DNA from: Terriglobia bacterium
Lineage (GTDB): Bacteria > Acidobacteriota > Terriglobia > UBA7540
DNA length: 64,000 bases
Reading direction: 5' to 3'
NCBI GenBank assembly: GCA_030041095.1
Contig: JASHON010000110.1
Location: 1-64,000 of the forward strand
Shown here: positions 28,225 through 37,740 of the stretch, piece by piece
Position numbering within the stretch: position 1 is the first letter of the stretch
Layout of the letters: every line of letters starts with the position of its first letter
Notes under the pieces: generated by a model
Databases searched by the model: none
Told to the model about the DNA's origin: nothing
The model's input: only the letters and a program-made list of their open reading frames with translations
Translations under genes and position numbers: made by a program

Positions 28225-28971
28225 CTAAAGCTGTGACAACACATCGGGGCCGTTGCGAGTGACCGCAACCATATGCTCGAAATGCGCCGAACGCCCGCCA
28301 TCTTCCGTGACGGCAGTCCAGTGATCCTTCAGAACGCGCGCCCCGCTCCCTTTTTCGTTGACCATTGGCTCGATCGCAAGCACCATGCCCTCTTTCAAAG
28401 CTGGCCCCCGGCCCGGCTCTCCAAAATTCGGAACGGGCGGCTCTTCGTGCAATTCACGGCCGATGCCATGTCCCACGAATTCCCGCACTACAGAAAACCC
28501 CGCATTCTCCACATACCGTTGAATCGCCGCCGAAACGTCGCCCAGGCGGTTACCCATCCGCACGCGCTCGATCCCCATCCTGAGCGATTCCTCCGTAATT
28601 CTCAATAACCGCTTCAACTCGTCGGAAATGTCACCCACCGGCACGGTGACGGCGGAGTCGCCGTAATAGCTGTCCACGACGACGCCCAAATCGAGGCTGA
28701 CGATATCACCCTCTTTCAACGCGCGCTTCGAGGGTATTCCATGCACAATTTCATCGTTCACGGAAGCGCACAAACAACAGGGATAGCCACGGTATCCTTT
28801 GAAGGCAGGCTTCACACCGAGTTCTTTCACCCGCTTCTGCACGTAGGTTTCAAGGTCCCAGGTGGTGACGCCAGGCTGAACTCTGAGCTTGAGGTCTTCA
28901 AGCAGCTCCCGCACCATCCGTCCGCTCACGCGCAGCTTCTCGACCTCTCGAGGTGACTTGCAAACAATCAT
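28225..28971 (-). CDS. map: Methionine aminopeptidase, type I
   Basis: A 248-residue metalloprotease removing the initiator Met. The pita-bread fold residues are visible: H in EIVHGIPS, D in SLDLGVVVDSYYGDSAVT, H in FVGHGIGRELHEEP, E in LAIEPMV and the last E in TAVTEDGGRSAHFEH. ATG 28971 overlaps the adk stop by four bases. Confidence 0.97.
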   Translation of the reverse strand: MIVCKSPREVEKLRVSGRMVRELLEDLKLRVQPGVTTWDLETYVQKRVKELGVKPAFKGYRGYPCCLCASVNDEIVHGIPSKRALKEGDIVSLDLGVVVDSYYGDSAVTVPVGDISDELKRLLRITEESLRMGIERVRMGNRLGDVSAAIQRYVENAGFSVVREFVGHGIGRELHEEPPVPNFGEPGRGPALKEGMVLAIEPMVNEKGSGARVLKDHWTAVTEDGGRSAHFEHMVAVTRNGPDVLSQL

Positions 28972-29666
28972 AAGTCCTTCAAGACCGAAAAAAGCTGTGT
29001 GGTGACGGCTTCCGGGCTGCCGTTTCCATCCACTTCGCGCAGCAAGTCCGCCTGCCGGTAATACTCAATGACCGGCCGGGTGAGCGATTCGAATTCGCTC
29101 AACCGGCTTCGAATGCTCTCTTCGCTGTCATCCCGCCTCTGCGTCAGAGCGGCGCCGTCGCGATCGCAAATTCCCTCCTTTTGCGAAGGATGCAGGTAGA
29201 CGTTATAAATGGTGCCGCACTGTGGGCACGTCTGACGCCCCGAAAGACGCTTCCGTAAAGAATCGGAGGCGACGTTGACGCTCACCGCCAGCGCACTTCC
29301 CAACTTCCGCCGCCGAAGCAGAGCGTCCAGAAACCGCGCCTGGGCCGTGTTACGCGGAAACCCGTCCAGAATAAACCCACGGTCGCAATCGGGTTTTGAG
29401 ATGCGGTCTTCGACGATGCTACACACAAGCTCATCTGGAACGAGATGACCGGCGTCCATCACAACCTGTGCGCGCAATCCCAGCGGCGATTTCTCCCGGA
29501 CGGCTTGGCGCAGGATGACTCCCGTAGAAATCTCCGGAATCCCGAACTTCCTTGAAATCTGACGAGACTGAGTTCCCTTGCCGGCTCCCGGAGGGCCCAA
29601 AAGGACCAAGGCGTGAACGCGTGCAAAGGCGCGGGGCGGGCCTTCAGGAAGCGGCGCGCCGTCCAC
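28968..29666 (-). CDS. adk: Adenylate kinase
   Basis: A 232-residue long-form kinase converting ATP + AMP to 2 ADP. The P-loop LLGPPGAGKGTQSRQI is present, and DGFPRNTAQARFLD carries the AMP-site signature. The LID holds a zinc site (CPQCGTIYN, then C-x-RDG in GICDRDGAAL). The proposed start is GTG 29666 behind GGGAGG, inside the end of secY, giving about 18 residues before the P-loop strand. A shorter TTG start is possible. Confidence 0.95.
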   Translation of the reverse strand: MDGAPLPEGPPRAFARVHALVLLGPPGAGKGTQSRQISRKFGIPEISTGVILRQAVREKSPLGLRAQVVMDAGHLVPDELVCSIVEDRISKPDCDRGFILDGFPRNTAQARFLDALLRRRKLGSALAVSVNVASDSLRKRLSGRQTCPQCGTIYNVYLHPSQKEGICDRDGAALTQRRDDSEESIRSRLSEFESLTRPVIEYYRQADLLREVDGNGSPEAVTTQLFSVLKDL

Positions 29667-31050
29667 GGACCCTCCCTTTCTTCAGGAATCCCTCGTAATG
29701 TCTCATGATCAGTTGCGACTCGATCTGCTGCACCGTATCCATCGCCACACCCACGACAATCAGCAAAGATGCGCCTCCAAAGTAGAAGTGCACACCCATG
29801 CCGTTCAGCAGCCAGCCGGGCATGTGGGAATCAAACCAGGCGCCTCCGAGCCAATTCGGCAGATGATTCAACTTCACGCCCACCAGCATGAATTCAGGAA
29901 TCAGCGCCACGAGCGCCAGGTAGAATCCTGCCACCCACGTAATCTTGGTGAGGACGTCGTCCAAATGGTCCGCGGTCCGCTTCCCGGGGCGGATTCCCGG
30001 GATAAAGCCGCCTTGCTTTCTTACGTTGTCCGCCACTTCGTCGGGATTATAGACAATCGAAAGATAAAAGTGAGAGAAGAAAATAATCAAGACGACGTAC
30101 GTCAGCGCGTAGAGCGGCTCGCCATAGGCGAAAAGCTTCAAAAATCCCGTCACAAACTTTCCGAATAGCCCGCCTTTGTAAAAGAGGCCGATGGTTTGCG
30201 GAAACGCCAGCAGGGAAACCGCAAAGATGATGGGCATCACCCCGCCGCTATTCACCTTGAGCGGAAGGTGCGTGGAAACACCGGCCACCATCTTCCGGCC
30301 GACAATTCGCTTGGCGTACTGGATGGGAACGCGCCGCTCGCCCCGCTCGAAAAACACGATGAAGGCTACGATCACCAGCATGAAGACGAGCAGAAGCACC
30401 ACGCGCATGGGGCTCCAGGTGCGAGTTACGAAGACGTTCTGATACAAACTTCCGACCGCACCGGGCAGCCCTACAACGATGCCGGCAAAAATCAGCAACG
30501 ACATCCCATTACCCACGCCGCGAGCGGTTATTTGCTCGCCCAGCCACATGATGAACACCGCGCCCGCGGTAAGCGCCAGAACCGTGGTCAGCACGAAGCT
30601 GATGCCGGGGTTGTGAACCATCGGCACGCCGGACATCGTCTCGCGCTCCAGAGCTACGGCGATGCCAAGAGCCTGGAACGCGGAAAGGCCTACCGTCATC
30701 CAACGCGTATAGTCCGTGATCTTTCGCCGGCCAAGCTCACCCTCTTTTTGGAGTTTCTCAAGCGTGGGAGAAACCACAGTCAGCAATTGAAGAATGATTT
30801 GCGCTGTGATGTAGGGCATGATGCCGAGGGCAAACACCGACATCCGGCTCAAGCTGCCGCCTGAAAACATCGACATCAGGCCAAACAACGAGCCGCCCAA
30901 CTGGTTAAAGTACTGCTGGAAAACCGTAACGTTGATGCCTGGAGTGGGAACCCAGGAACCGAGCCGGAAGACGGCCATCAACAGAAGCATGAAGATAATC
31001 CGCTTCCGAAGATCGGTAATCTCCCAGATGCTCTTGATCGATTCCATCAT
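29644..31050 (-). CDS. secY: Protein translocase channel subunit SecY
   Basis: A 468-residue polytopic membrane protein with ten predicted helices. Typical segments include FALGIMPYITAQIILQLLTV, the basic cytoplasmic loop RIVGRKMVAGVSTHLPLKVN and GGFIPGIRPGKRTADHLDDV. It forms the Sec channel for exported and membrane proteins. Overlaps rplO by four bases upstream and adk by 23 bases downstream. Confidence 0.98.
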   Translation of the reverse strand: MMESIKSIWEITDLRKRIIFMLLLMAVFRLGSWVPTPGINVTVFQQYFNQLGGSLFGLMSMFSGGSLSRMSVFALGIMPYITAQIILQLLTVVSPTLEKLQKEGELGRRKITDYTRWMTVGLSAFQALGIAVALERETMSGVPMVHNPGISFVLTTVLALTAGAVFIMWLGEQITARGVGNGMSLLIFAGIVVGLPGAVGSLYQNVFVTRTWSPMRVVLLLVFMLVIVAFIVFFERGERRVPIQYAKRIVGRKMVAGVSTHLPLKVNSGGVMPIIFAVSLLAFPQTIGLFYKGGLFGKFVTGFLKLFAYGEPLYALTYVVLIIFFSHFYLSIVYNPDEVADNVRKQGGFIPGIRPGKRTADHLDDVLTKITWVAGFYLALVALIPEFMLVGVKLNHLPNWLGGAWFDSHMPGWLLNGMGVHFYFGGASLLIVVGVAMDTVQQIESQLIMRHYEGFLKKGRVRGRRAAS

Positions 31051-31499
31051 GCCGGAAGAACCTCAACCGTGCCCCCGGCCTTCGCAATTTTCTCCGCCGC
31101 GGATTTAGAAAAGTGATGGGCTGAAACTTTGAGAGGCTGCGAAACCTCACCTTCTCCGAGCACCTTGAGTCCATCCTCGAGGTTCCGGATGATACGCCGC
31201 TCGAGCAAAAGCTCGGGGGTAATCAAATCCGCCGCTTCAAAGCCTGCGAGGTCTCGCAAATTGACAATCGCATAGTGCTTTCGAAAGACGTTCGTGAATC
31301 CTCGTTTCGGCAACCGGCGTTGCAGCGGCATCTGCCCGCCCTCAAAACCCGGCCGCAGGCGGGAGCCCGAGCGCGACTTCTGACCTTTCGAGCCACGCGT
31401 CGCTGTCTTGCCGTGCCCCGACCCCATTCCCTGCCCGATGCGCTTCGGCCGCTTCTTTGCGCCGCGCGGAGGATGTACACTGCCAACGTGGATTGCCAT
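31047..31499 (-). CDS. rplO: 50S ribosomal protein L15
   Basis: A 150-residue L15. The glycine- and arginine-rich N-terminal half (RIGQGMGSGHGKTATRGSKG, then GFEGGQMPLQRRLPKRGF) threads into 23S rRNA. The C-terminal half ends in KIAKAGGTVEVLP. Overlaps secY by four bases. Confidence 0.97.
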   Translation of the reverse strand: MAIHVGSVHPPRGAKKRPKRIGQGMGSGHGKTATRGSKGQKSRSGSRLRPGFEGGQMPLQRRLPKRGFTNVFRKHYAIVNLRDLAGFEAADLITPELLLERRIIRNLEDGLKVLGEGEVSQPLKVSAHHFSKSAAEKIAKAGGTVEVLPA

Positions 31500-31505
31500 G
31501 GAGTC

Positions 31506-31916
31506 CTATTCCTCCGCTCCTCCGGTTTGTGCGGTCGGGGCTTCCGGAGCCGCGGGAGGCGAATGATCGGGAGGCGGCCCGGCAGTGCCGGATTCCGCTT
31601 CAGGCTGCCCGGCAGCGCCCGCTGAAGGAACCGCTTCAGCAATTGGCGCCGCGGGTTGTGCCTTAGCTTCGGGCGGGAGGATTGAGTACTCAGGAACCGA
31701 TCCCCATTCCGGCAGCGCCCCTGGGGCAACGATCTCAACCAGATGCGGGATGCTCGCGACTAACCCGCGAACGGACGCCGTATCCGGCAACTCCACAACG
31801 TCGTGGAGGCGCCTCAAGCCCAGGCTACGGATCCTCTTCTTCTGGCTCTTCGGAAACCCAATGCCACTCCGGACCCAGCGAACGCAGATCGTTGATATCC
31901 CTTTCTGCCTCTCCAC
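31506..31916 (-). CDS. rpmD: 50S ribosomal protein L30 with a long C-terminal extension
   Basis: A 136-residue protein, about twice the usual length. Residues 1-63 are ordinary L30 (ICVRWVRSGIGFPKSQKKRI, then LGLRRLHDVVELPDTASVRG). Residues 64-136 are Ala/Pro/Glu-rich low-complexity sequence (for example PEAKAQPAAPIAEAVPSAGA) with no recognisable domain. The start is GTG 31916 behind AGGAG. The frame stays open to six bases before rplO, so the tail is not an artefact of a missed stop. Confidence 0.93.
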   Translation of the reverse strand: MERQKGISTICVRWVRSGIGFPKSQKKRIRSLGLRRLHDVVELPDTASVRGLVASIPHLVEIVAPGALPEWGSVPEYSILPPEAKAQPAAPIAEAVPSAGAAGQPEAESGTAGPPPDHSPPAAPEAPTAQTGGAEE

Positions 31917-31918
31917 TC

Positions 31919-32416
31919 TTACAACTCCTCTACGGCCCTCCCGCGCGCGGCCGCAACTTCCTCAGGATTCGACAGCTTCGACAACGCATCCATCGTGGCC
32001 TTAACAACATTATGGGGATTGGTGGTACCGAGCGACTTGGTCAAGACGTTTTGAATCCCCGCTGCCTGGACGACGGCCCGAACAGCCCCTCCAGCAATCA
32101 CCCCGGTCCCTGCCGACGCGGGTTTCAACAGAACCCTTCCTGCGCCGTATCGACCCAACACCGAGTGCGGAATTGACGTCTCTGTGATGTTGACTCGAAC
32201 GATGGACTTCTTCGCCGCTTCGATGGCTTTACGAATTGCCATGGGTACCTCGCGCGCCTTTCCTGACCCATAGCCAATATGCCCCCCGCCGTCACCCACC
32301 ACGACGAGCGCCGAAAAGCTGAGGTTCTTCCCGCCTTTCACGACCTTGGTGACCCGATTGATGTTGATCACCTGGTCTTTCAATTGAAGAGTGTTCGGAT
32401 CAATGCGATTCGTCAA
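31919..32416 (-). CDS. rpsE: 30S ribosomal protein S5
   Basis: A 165-residue S5. The sequence [20 protein letters not shown], then [20 protein letters not shown] and [20 protein letters not shown] is diagnostic. The start is TTG 32416 with GGAGG upstream. The GSGKAREV loop and neighbourhood, where spectinomycin-resistance changes occur in other bacteria, look normal. Confidence 0.97.
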   Translation of the reverse strand: MTNRIDPNTLQLKDQVININRVTKVVKGGKNLSFSALVVVGDGGGHIGYGSGKAREVPMAIRKAIEAAKKSIVRVNITETSIPHSVLGRYGAGRVLLKPASAGTGVIAGGAVRAVVQAAGIQNVLTKSLGTTNPHNVVKATMDALSKLSNPEEVAAARGRAVEEL

Positions 32417-32440
32417 ACAAGGCCTCCGCTTTCGTCGCTC

Positions 32441-32809
32441 TCAGAATTTCAGGCCACTCTCGCGCGCCGCATCGGCAAGAGCCTTCACGCGGCCATGGTA
32501 GGCGTACCCTCCACGATCGAAAATCACCATCCCTATGCCCGCCTGCTTCGCGCGGGCAGCCATGACGGAACCGATCACTTTGGCCGCAGCCACATTACCG
32601 CCGGTTTTCAGCGTTTTCCGCACTTCGGGATCTACCGAGGAAGCCGAGACGAGCACGTGACCGGACTGATCGTCGATAATCTGCGCGTAGATGTGATTCA
32701 GAGACCGGAAAACATTCAGTCGGGGCGCTTGAGCTGTACCTTTGAGTTTGGTGCGGATTCTCAGATGGATGCGTCTACGCGCAAAGTCTCTCGAACTCCA
32801 TCTTATCAT
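32441..32809 (-). CDS. rplR: 50S ribosomal protein L18
   Basis: A 122-residue 5S-rRNA-binding protein. [30 protein letters not shown] and [20 protein letters not shown] at the C-terminus are typical. It lies 24 bases upstream of rpsE. Confidence 0.97.
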   Translation of the reverse strand: MIRWSSRDFARRRIHLRIRTKLKGTAQAPRLNVFRSLNHIYAQIIDDQSGHVLVSASSVDPEVRKTLKTGGNVAAAKVIGSVMAARAKQAGIGMVIFDRGGYAYHGRVKALADAARESGLKF

Positions 32810-32834
32810 GGGCTGATTCCCCGTCTTTCCGGTG

Positions 32835-33386
32835 TTATTGCTTCGCTCCCGTTGCTCCAGCCGCAGCCTTGCCGGCCTTCCTCTTCAGCCGCTCGTTGGT
32901 GTAGCGAATCCCTTTGTTCTTGTACGGATCGGGAGGCCGCAGACGACGCAAATCCGCCGCAAATTGTCCCACACGCTGCCTGTCGGCGCCGCGAATCACC
33001 ACGTGCGTCTGTTTTTCGACGGCCGCGGACAAACCGGGTGGAATGGCAACCTCGATCGGATGTGAGTATCCAAGGTTCAGAACCAGCGCGCTGCCCTTGA
33101 CCTCCGCACGATACCCGATTCCCACGATATCGAGATGCCGCTCGAAGCCTTTCGTGACGCCGGTCACGGCGTTGGCGACGAGGCTCCGGGCCAAGCCGTG
33201 TAATGCCGGATCCGTTCCTTCATCCCGGCGGGCCGCCAGGCTCCCGTTCGTTCTCTCCAGACGAATTCCACGGGGAAGAGACACGTCCAGGGTTCCTTTC
33301 GGACCCTTCACCTTCACCACGGAGTCGCCCAGGTCAACGATTGTGCCCTCAGGCAGGACGATTAGTTTATTGCCGATCCTCGACAT
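32835..33386 (-). CDS. rplF: 50S ribosomal protein L6
   Basis: A 183-residue L6 with both repeats: [32 protein letters not shown], and the signature [20 protein letters not shown] near the C-terminus. A short Ala/Gly tail ends the protein. Confidence 0.97.
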   Translation of the reverse strand: MSRIGNKLIVLPEGTIVDLGDSVVKVKGPKGTLDVSLPRGIRLERTNGSLAARRDEGTDPALHGLARSLVANAVTGVTKGFERHLDIVGIGYRAEVKGSALVLNLGYSHPIEVAIPPGLSAAVEKQTHVVIRGADRQRVGQFAADLRRLRPPDPYKNKGIRYTNERLKRKAGKAAAGATGAKQ

Positions 33387-33500
33387 CGCAGTTTCAAAAG
33401 AAGCGGTAAGCCTTCAGCCTTTGGCAATCAGCAGCCAGACATCAGCTTTCAGCTCGCAGAAACCGCGCGCCTGTTGACGGCCGATCGCTGACTGCTCGTT
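33387..33500. repeat. Short CAGC-type degenerate direct repeats between rpsH and rplF
   Basis: This 114-base gap in an otherwise tightly packed operon contains a run of CAGC-type repeats (GCCTTCAGCCTTTGGCAATC, then AGCAGCCAGACATCAGCTTT and CAGCTC), about 33409-33458. No gene is seen. It looks like an inserted or expanded repeat tract. Confidence 0.4.
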
Positions 33501-33902
33501 TTACGAAACGTTACACAGAACCTCGCCACCCACGCCGGCCAAGCGTGCCTTCTTCCCCGTCATCAGGCCCTTTGGCGTCGTCATGATGGTAACGCCCATT
33601 CCACCCAGCACGCGAGGAATCTCTCGCGCTCCCACATACACACGGCGGCCGGGCTTGGACACGCGCTCCAAAGTGGCAATCACGTTCCGCCCGTCAGCGC
33701 CGTACCGGAGGTTCAGCCGCAGCATCTTCTTTTTCCCGTCCTCCGTGACCTTATAACTGCCGATATAGCCTTCCTCCTTAAGGATCATAGCAACGCCCAC
33801 CTTCACGTTAGAGGAAGGCATATCCACGCGCGAGTGGCGGGCGCGAATCGCGTTACGGATTCGCGTCAGCATGTCTGCGATAGGATCCGTCACAGCAGCC
33901 AT
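33501..33902 (-). CDS. rpsH: 30S ribosomal protein S8
   Basis: A 133-residue S8 starting at ATG 33902 ([20 protein letters not shown]) with GGAGA upstream. The C-terminal [19 protein letters not shown] ending, with the usual [20 protein letters not shown] before it, is intact. In other bacteria S8 represses the spc operon by binding its mRNA. Confidence 0.97.
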   Translation of the reverse strand: MAAVTDPIADMLTRIRNAIRARHSRVDMPSSNVKVGVAMILKEEGYIGSYKVTEDGKKKMLRLNLRYGADGRNVIATLERVSKPGRRVYVGAREIPRVLGGMGVTIMTTPKGLMTGKKARLAGVGGEVLCNVS

Positions 33903-33917
33903 CACAGTTCTCCCTAA

Positions 33918-34103
33918 CTACCAGCTCGATTTCATCACTCCGGGAATGTCGCCCCGCAGCGCCCGTTGGCGGAAGCAAAGGCGGCACATCTGAAACTTTC
34001 GCAAGAATCCCCGAGGCCGGCCGCAAATCCGGCAACGGTTGCGGTGCCGAATCCTGAACTTCGGCCTTCTCACCAGTTTTGCCATCTGCGAAGTTCGCGC
34101 CAC
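33918..34103 (-). CDS. rpsN: 30S ribosomal protein S14, zinc-binding type Z
   Basis: A 61-residue short S14, the exact usual length. The zinc ligands are in CRICGRPRG and MCRLCF (C-x2-C twice). It ends in the canonical [11 protein letters not shown]. The start is GTG 34103. Confidence 0.96.
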   Translation of the reverse strand: MARTSQMAKLVRRPKFRIRHRNRCRICGRPRGFLRKFQMCRLCFRQRALRGDIPGVMKSSW

Positions 34104-34106
34104 AGC

Positions 34107-34700
34107 CTAACCTCCCGCCTTCCCTTCTGAAGCCGCTTCATCGCCACGGCGCCGAGTTTCCCGGCGGAAAGGCATGCCGAACTGACGCAGCAAAGCGAGC
34201 GCCTCAGCGTCTGTCTGCGCATCCGTAACGATCGAAATGTTCATCCCCTTAATTTTATCCACCCTTGCGTAATCCACTTCAGGGAAAACCAGTTGGTCGC
34301 GCAAGCCCAGCGTATAGCTGCCGCGTCCGTCGAAGCCGCGCGTCGAAAGACCGCGGAAGTCACGCACGCGAGGCAGAACGACGTTCATTAAGCGGTCCAG
34401 AAATTCGTACATCGTGTTTCCGCGCAATGTGACCATCGCCCCAATCGCCATGCTCTTGCGCAACTTGAAGTTCGCAATCGATTTCCGCGCGCGCGTGATC
34501 ACGGGCTTCTGACCCGTAATGAGTCCCAGCTCCTGAGTGGCGGAGTCAAGCAATTTGGCGTTCTGAATGGCCTCGCCCAGCCCCATATTCACCACGATCT
34601 TTCGCAGCCGCGGAACGGCAACGGTGTTCGGGTAATGAAACTCCTTGGCCAGGGCCGCCACAATCTCTTTCCCATAACGTTCTTTGAGACGAGGAATCAT
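34107..34700 (-). CDS. rplE: 50S ribosomal protein L5
   Basis: A 197-residue 5S-rRNA-binding protein. [20 protein letters not shown], the [16 protein letters not shown] motif and [20 protein letters not shown] are typical. A short charged tail ([14 protein letters not shown]) extends past the usual end. Confidence 0.97.
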   Translation of the reverse strand: MIPRLKERYGKEIVAALAKEFHYPNTVAVPRLRKIVVNMGLGEAIQNAKLLDSATQELGLITGQKPVITRARKSIANFKLRKSMAIGAMVTLRGNTMYEFLDRLMNVVLPRVRDFRGLSTRGFDGRGSYTLGLRDQLVFPEVDYARVDKIKGMNISIVTDAQTDAEALALLRQFGMPFRRETRRRGDEAASEGKAGG

Positions 34701-34703
34701 AAG

Positions 34704-35030
34704 CTAGCTATCCAACACCTGCCCGCACTTGGCGCAGACCCGGACCTTTTTCCCTTCGGCCTTTTCACGATGTTGAACGCGCGTGGGCCCGCACTCCGTG
34801 CAAATGAGCGCCACATTGGAGATGTGAATCGGCCCTTCCTTGTCGAGGATGCCGCCGCGAATCTGCTTGCTTGGATTGGGCCTGGTATGGCGCTTGATGA
34901 TATTCGCGTGTTCGACATACAGGCGGCGCCGCGCCGGCTCGACGCTCAGAACGCGGCCTTCTTTTCCTCTGTCCTTTCCGGCCATCACGCGCACCATATC
35001 ATTCTTGCGGATGTCCAGTCCCTTCCCCAT
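34704..35030 (-). CDS. rplX: 50S ribosomal protein L24
   Basis: A 108-residue L24 with a KOW motif (DMVRVMAGKDRGKEGRVLSV). Its C-terminal half carries a C-x2-C pair near the end (RVCAKCGQV) and a Cys in LICTECGP, a plausible zinc knuckle seen in some bacterial L24. ATG 35030 sits inside the rplN stop codon (TGATG). Confidence 0.96.
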   Translation of the reverse strand: MGKGLDIRKNDMVRVMAGKDRGKEGRVLSVEPARRRLYVEHANIIKRHTRPNPSKQIRGGILDKEGPIHISNVALICTECGPTRVQHREKAEGKKVRVCAKCGQVLDS

Positions 35031-35398
35031 CACAAAACCTCCGGAGCGAGCGAAACAATCTTCAGAAACTTCTTTTCGCGCAACTCGCGGGCAACGGGCC
35101 CAAAGACGCGCGTCCCCACCGGCTCTCCACCCTCGTTGATCAGAACCGCCGCGTTCTCATCAAAGCGAATGTAACTCCCGTCGCGACGCCGCTGCTCTTT
35201 CCTCATTCGCACGATCACCGCTTTGACAACTTTGCCTTTCGGAATCGGGCTGTCCGGAGCAGCCTCCTTGACCGAAGCGGTGATCACATCGCCCAACCCG
35301 GCCTGCAGCCCTACGTCTCCGCCCAGAGGCAAAATGCAGGAAATCTTACGAGCTCCGGAATTATCGGCCACCCGGAGCATGGTGCGCATCCCAATCAT
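35030..35398 (-). CDS. rplN: 50S ribosomal protein L14
   Basis: A 122-residue L14 of standard length: [40 protein letters not shown] and [20 protein letters not shown]. Overlaps rpsQ by four bases upstream and rplX by one base downstream. Confidence 0.98.
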   Translation of the reverse strand: MIGMRTMLRVADNSGARKISCILPLGGDVGLQAGLGDVITASVKEAAPDSPIPKGKVVKAVIVRMRKEQRRRDGSYIRFDENAAVLINEGGEPVGTRVFGPVARELREKKFLKIVSLAPEVL

Positions 35399-35676
35399 GA
35401 TCCGGCCCCCTCGACGGCCCCGACCATCGGCGCCTTGGCGATAACCCTCACCACACGCCAGCGCTTCCGCGCGCTCAAAGGCCTTGTCTCCTCAATAAGA
35501 ACCCAGTCACCGACGTGGCATTCCTGCTTTTCGTCGTGAGCCAGAAACTTGGCCCGGCGCCGGACCACGCGCTTGTACAAGGGATGAGTGACACGCCGGT
35601 CCACCGTGACGACGACCGTCTTCTGCATCTTGTCGCTCGTCACCTGCCCGATTTTTTCTTGACGTTTGTTGCTCAT
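35395..35676 (-). CDS. rpsQ: 30S ribosomal protein S17
   Basis: A 93-residue OB-fold protein: [32 protein letters not shown] and [20 protein letters not shown]. The C-terminus ends in a short [13 protein letters not shown] tail. Confidence 0.97.
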   Translation of the reverse strand: MSNKRQEKIGQVTSDKMQKTVVVTVDRRVTHPLYKRVVRRRAKFLAHDEKQECHVGDWVLIEETRPLSARKRWRVVRVIAKAPMVGAVEGAGS

Positions 35677-35691
35677 AATCCGGTTTTCGCG

Positions 35692-35886
35692 TCAGCCCTT
35701 CTGCTCGCCTTCCCTCAGCAGCGTCTTCGCTCTTGCAATGTCCTTCCGAGTCTCGCGGATCTTGGCCAACGTATCGGTCTGGCCGTTCATGAACTGGAAC
35801 CGAAGGCGAAAGAGGCGATCAGAAAACTCGTTGACTTTCGCCTGAAGCTCTTCCGGCGTCCATTCCCTCATCTTTTGCACTTTCAT
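35692..35886 (-). CDS. rpmC: 50S ribosomal protein L29
   Basis: A 64-residue two-helix protein (MREWTPEELQAKVNEFSDRL, then FQMNGQ-type FMNGQTDTLAKIRETRKDI) that lines the exit of the peptide tunnel. ATG 35886 is preferred because GAGGTG precedes it. An in-frame ATG at 35910 would overlap rplP and add eight residues. Confidence 0.95.
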   Translation of the reverse strand: MKVQKMREWTPEELQAKVNEFSDRLFRLRFQFMNGQTDTLAKIRETRKDIARAKTLLREGEQKG

Positions 35887-35906
35887 TCGCACCACCTCGC
35901 AGCCGA

Positions 35907-36323
35907 TCACACGGCACGCGACCGGCTGACAAACTGAGTGGGCAGGGCGAGCTTATGGCTTGCCAGGCGCAACGCCTCGCGCGCCTCCCCTTCCGTCACA
36001 CCCTCCATCTCAAAGAGGATTCGCCCGGGCTTGACCACCGCAACCCAGAATTCCGGCGCGCCCTTTCCCTTTCCCATTCTCGTTTCCGCCGGCTTCTTCG
36101 TGACCGGCTTGTCCGGAAACACTCGAATCCAGAGCTTTCCGCCGCGTTTGATGAAGCGCATGATGGCAACACGCCCAGCCTCGATCTGACGCGCAGTCAC
36201 CCAGCCCGGCTCGAGCACCTTCAGTCCAAAGTCCCCAAACGAAAGAGTCGAACCGCGCCAAGCCTTGCCGCGACGCCGGCCCCGTTGCTGCTTGCGGAAC
36301 TTCACTTTGGACGGCATCAGCAT
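35907..36323 (-). CDS. rplP: 50S ribosomal protein L16
   Basis: A 138-residue L16. [20 protein letters not shown] is the family's usual opening, supporting the start at 36323 rather than the next Met. [20 protein letters not shown] near residue 80-100 is the conserved loop by the peptidyl-transferase site. Confidence 0.97.
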   Translation of the reverse strand: MLMPSKVKFRKQQRGRRRGKAWRGSTLSFGDFGLKVLEPGWVTARQIEAGRVAIMRFIKRGGKLWIRVFPDKPVTKKPAETRMGKGKGAPEFWVAVVKPGRILFEMEGVTEGEAREALRLASHKLALPTQFVSRSRAV

Positions 36324-36326
36324 AGG

Positions 36327-37007
36327 CTACGCAATGACTCCTTCCGCGTCCCGGACGGCTTTCTCCTGCCGGCGCTTCTGCTCGAGAATCTCACCGTTAT
36401 AAATCCAGCATTTGACGCCGATGACGCCGTAAGTGGTCTTCGCCTCTGCCATTCCGAAATCGATGTCCGCGCGAAGCGTGTGCAGCGGCAACCGGCCCTG
36501 AAGATACCACTCCGAGCGGGCAATTTCTGCTCCGTTCAGCCTCCCGCCGCAGCGCACTTTAATGCCTTTGCAACCAAAACGAAGCGCCGAATCCACCGCC
36601 TTTCTCATCGCGCGCCGGAAGGCAACACGTTTCTCAAGCTGCAGGCAAATGGACTCAGCGACAAGTTGCGCGTTAAGCTCCGGCCGGCGAACTTCCTGGA
36701 TGTTAATCGGAAGAACTTCGCGCCCTGTCCGCTTTTGAATCTCCTGGCGAAGCCGGTCAATCTCCGCTCCCTTACGTCCGATGATGATTCCAGGTCGCGC
36801 GGTATGAATCGTAATTCTCAACTTGTTTCCGGGCCGCTCGATTTCCAAATTCGCCACACCCGCGCTCTGCAATTCCTTCCGGAGACGGTCCTTCAACGCC
36901 AGGTCCTCATGCAAAAGGTCCGCGTATCCCTTCTTAGCGAACCAGCGCGACTTCCAGGGCTTGGTATACCCAAGCCGGAAACCATAAGGATGGACTTTCT
37001 GACCCAT
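36327..37007 (-). CDS. rpsC: 30S ribosomal protein S3
   Basis: A 226-residue S3. [20 protein letters not shown], the KH-domain GXXG in [20 protein letters not shown] and [20 protein letters not shown] are all standard. It lies at the mRNA entry tunnel. Confidence 0.98.
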   Translation of the reverse strand: MGQKVHPYGFRLGYTKPWKSRWFAKKGYADLLHEDLALKDRLRKELQSAGVANLEIERPGNKLRITIHTARPGIIIGRKGAEIDRLRQEIQKRTGREVLPINIQEVRRPELNAQLVAESICLQLEKRVAFRRAMRKAVDSALRFGCKGIKVRCGGRLNGAEIARSEWYLQGRLPLHTLRADIDFGMAEAKTTYGVIGVKCWIYNGEILEQKRRQEKAVRDAEGVIA

Positions 37008-37010
37008 AAT

Positions 37011-37349
37011 CTACTCTCCGTCACTGACTACAACGGTAATGTGGCTGGTTCGCCTTTGATACCGGTAGGCGCGCCCCATGGGCGCAGGCCGGATCCGCTT
37101 CGAGCGAGGTCCATCGTCGACAAAAGCCCGGGAGACGAAAAGCCCGTCCACATCCACGTTTTCATTCTTCTGTTCGGCATTGGCGATGGCGGAGTGCAGA
37201 ATTTTCTCAACTTCGCGCGTCACTCGCTTCTTGGTAAACTGCAGCACGCTCACTGCATCCCCCACCCTCTTGCCACGAATCAAATCCACCACCAAGCGAG
37301 CCTTTTGAGGTGAAACTCGCAGATACTTGCTCGTCGCTCGTGCTTCCAT
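37011..37349 (-). CDS. rplV: 50S ribosomal protein L22
   Basis: A 112-residue L22. KYLRVSPQKARLVVDLIRGK at the N-terminus and the tunnel beta-hairpin RIRPAPMGRAYRYQRRTSHI are typical. The hairpin is intact, with no macrolide-resistance-like deletion. Confidence 0.97.
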   Translation of the reverse strand: MEARATSKYLRVSPQKARLVVDLIRGKRVGDAVSVLQFTKKRVTREVEKILHSAIANAEQKNENVDVDGLFVSRAFVDDGPRSKRIRPAPMGRAYRYQRRTSHITVVVSDGE

Positions 37350-37396
37350 ATCGTTACCTTGAAATTCCAGCGCAACCTAAGGCTGGCATCACAGCG

Positions 37397-37729
37397 CTAC
37401 GCGGTTGGAGCCGGCGGCTTGGGCGCTGCGCCCGGAACAGGAGCTGCCGTACTGGCTCGTTCCGCCGCCACTTTGACTCCGTGGCCCTTGAACGTTCGTG
37501 TCGGCGAGAATTCACCCAGCTTGTGCCCCACCATGTTCTCCGTGATATAAACCGGAATGAACTTCTTGCCGTTATGCACCGCGATCGTGTGACCCACCAT
37601 TTCCGGAAAGATCGTAGAGCGTCGCGACCAAGTCTTCACCACTTTCTTTTCGAAGCGACGGTTCAGGAGCTCGATCTTCTTCATCAAGTGGCTGTCGGCG
37701 AATGGACCCTTTTTCAATGACCGTGCCAA
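37397..37729 (-). CDS. rpsS: 30S ribosomal protein S19 with short Ala/Pro tail
   Basis: A 110-residue S19. [40 protein letters not shown] and [11 protein letters not shown] are standard. The last ~16 residues ([13 protein letters not shown]) are an Ala/Pro tail. The start is TTG 37729 behind GGGAGG. Confidence 0.96.
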   Translation of the reverse strand: MARSLKKGPFADSHLMKKIELLNRRFEKKVVKTWSRRSTIFPEMVGHTIAVHNGKKFIPVYITENMVGHKLGEFSPTRTFKGHGVKVAAERASTAAPVPGAAPKPPAPTA

Positions 37730-37740
37730 GGCGCCTCCCG

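Noticed and set aside
35955..37313. 452-codon open frame on the + strand
   Set aside because: It lies antisense to rplP, rpsC and rplV, all certain. High GC at third positions keeps the opposite strand open.
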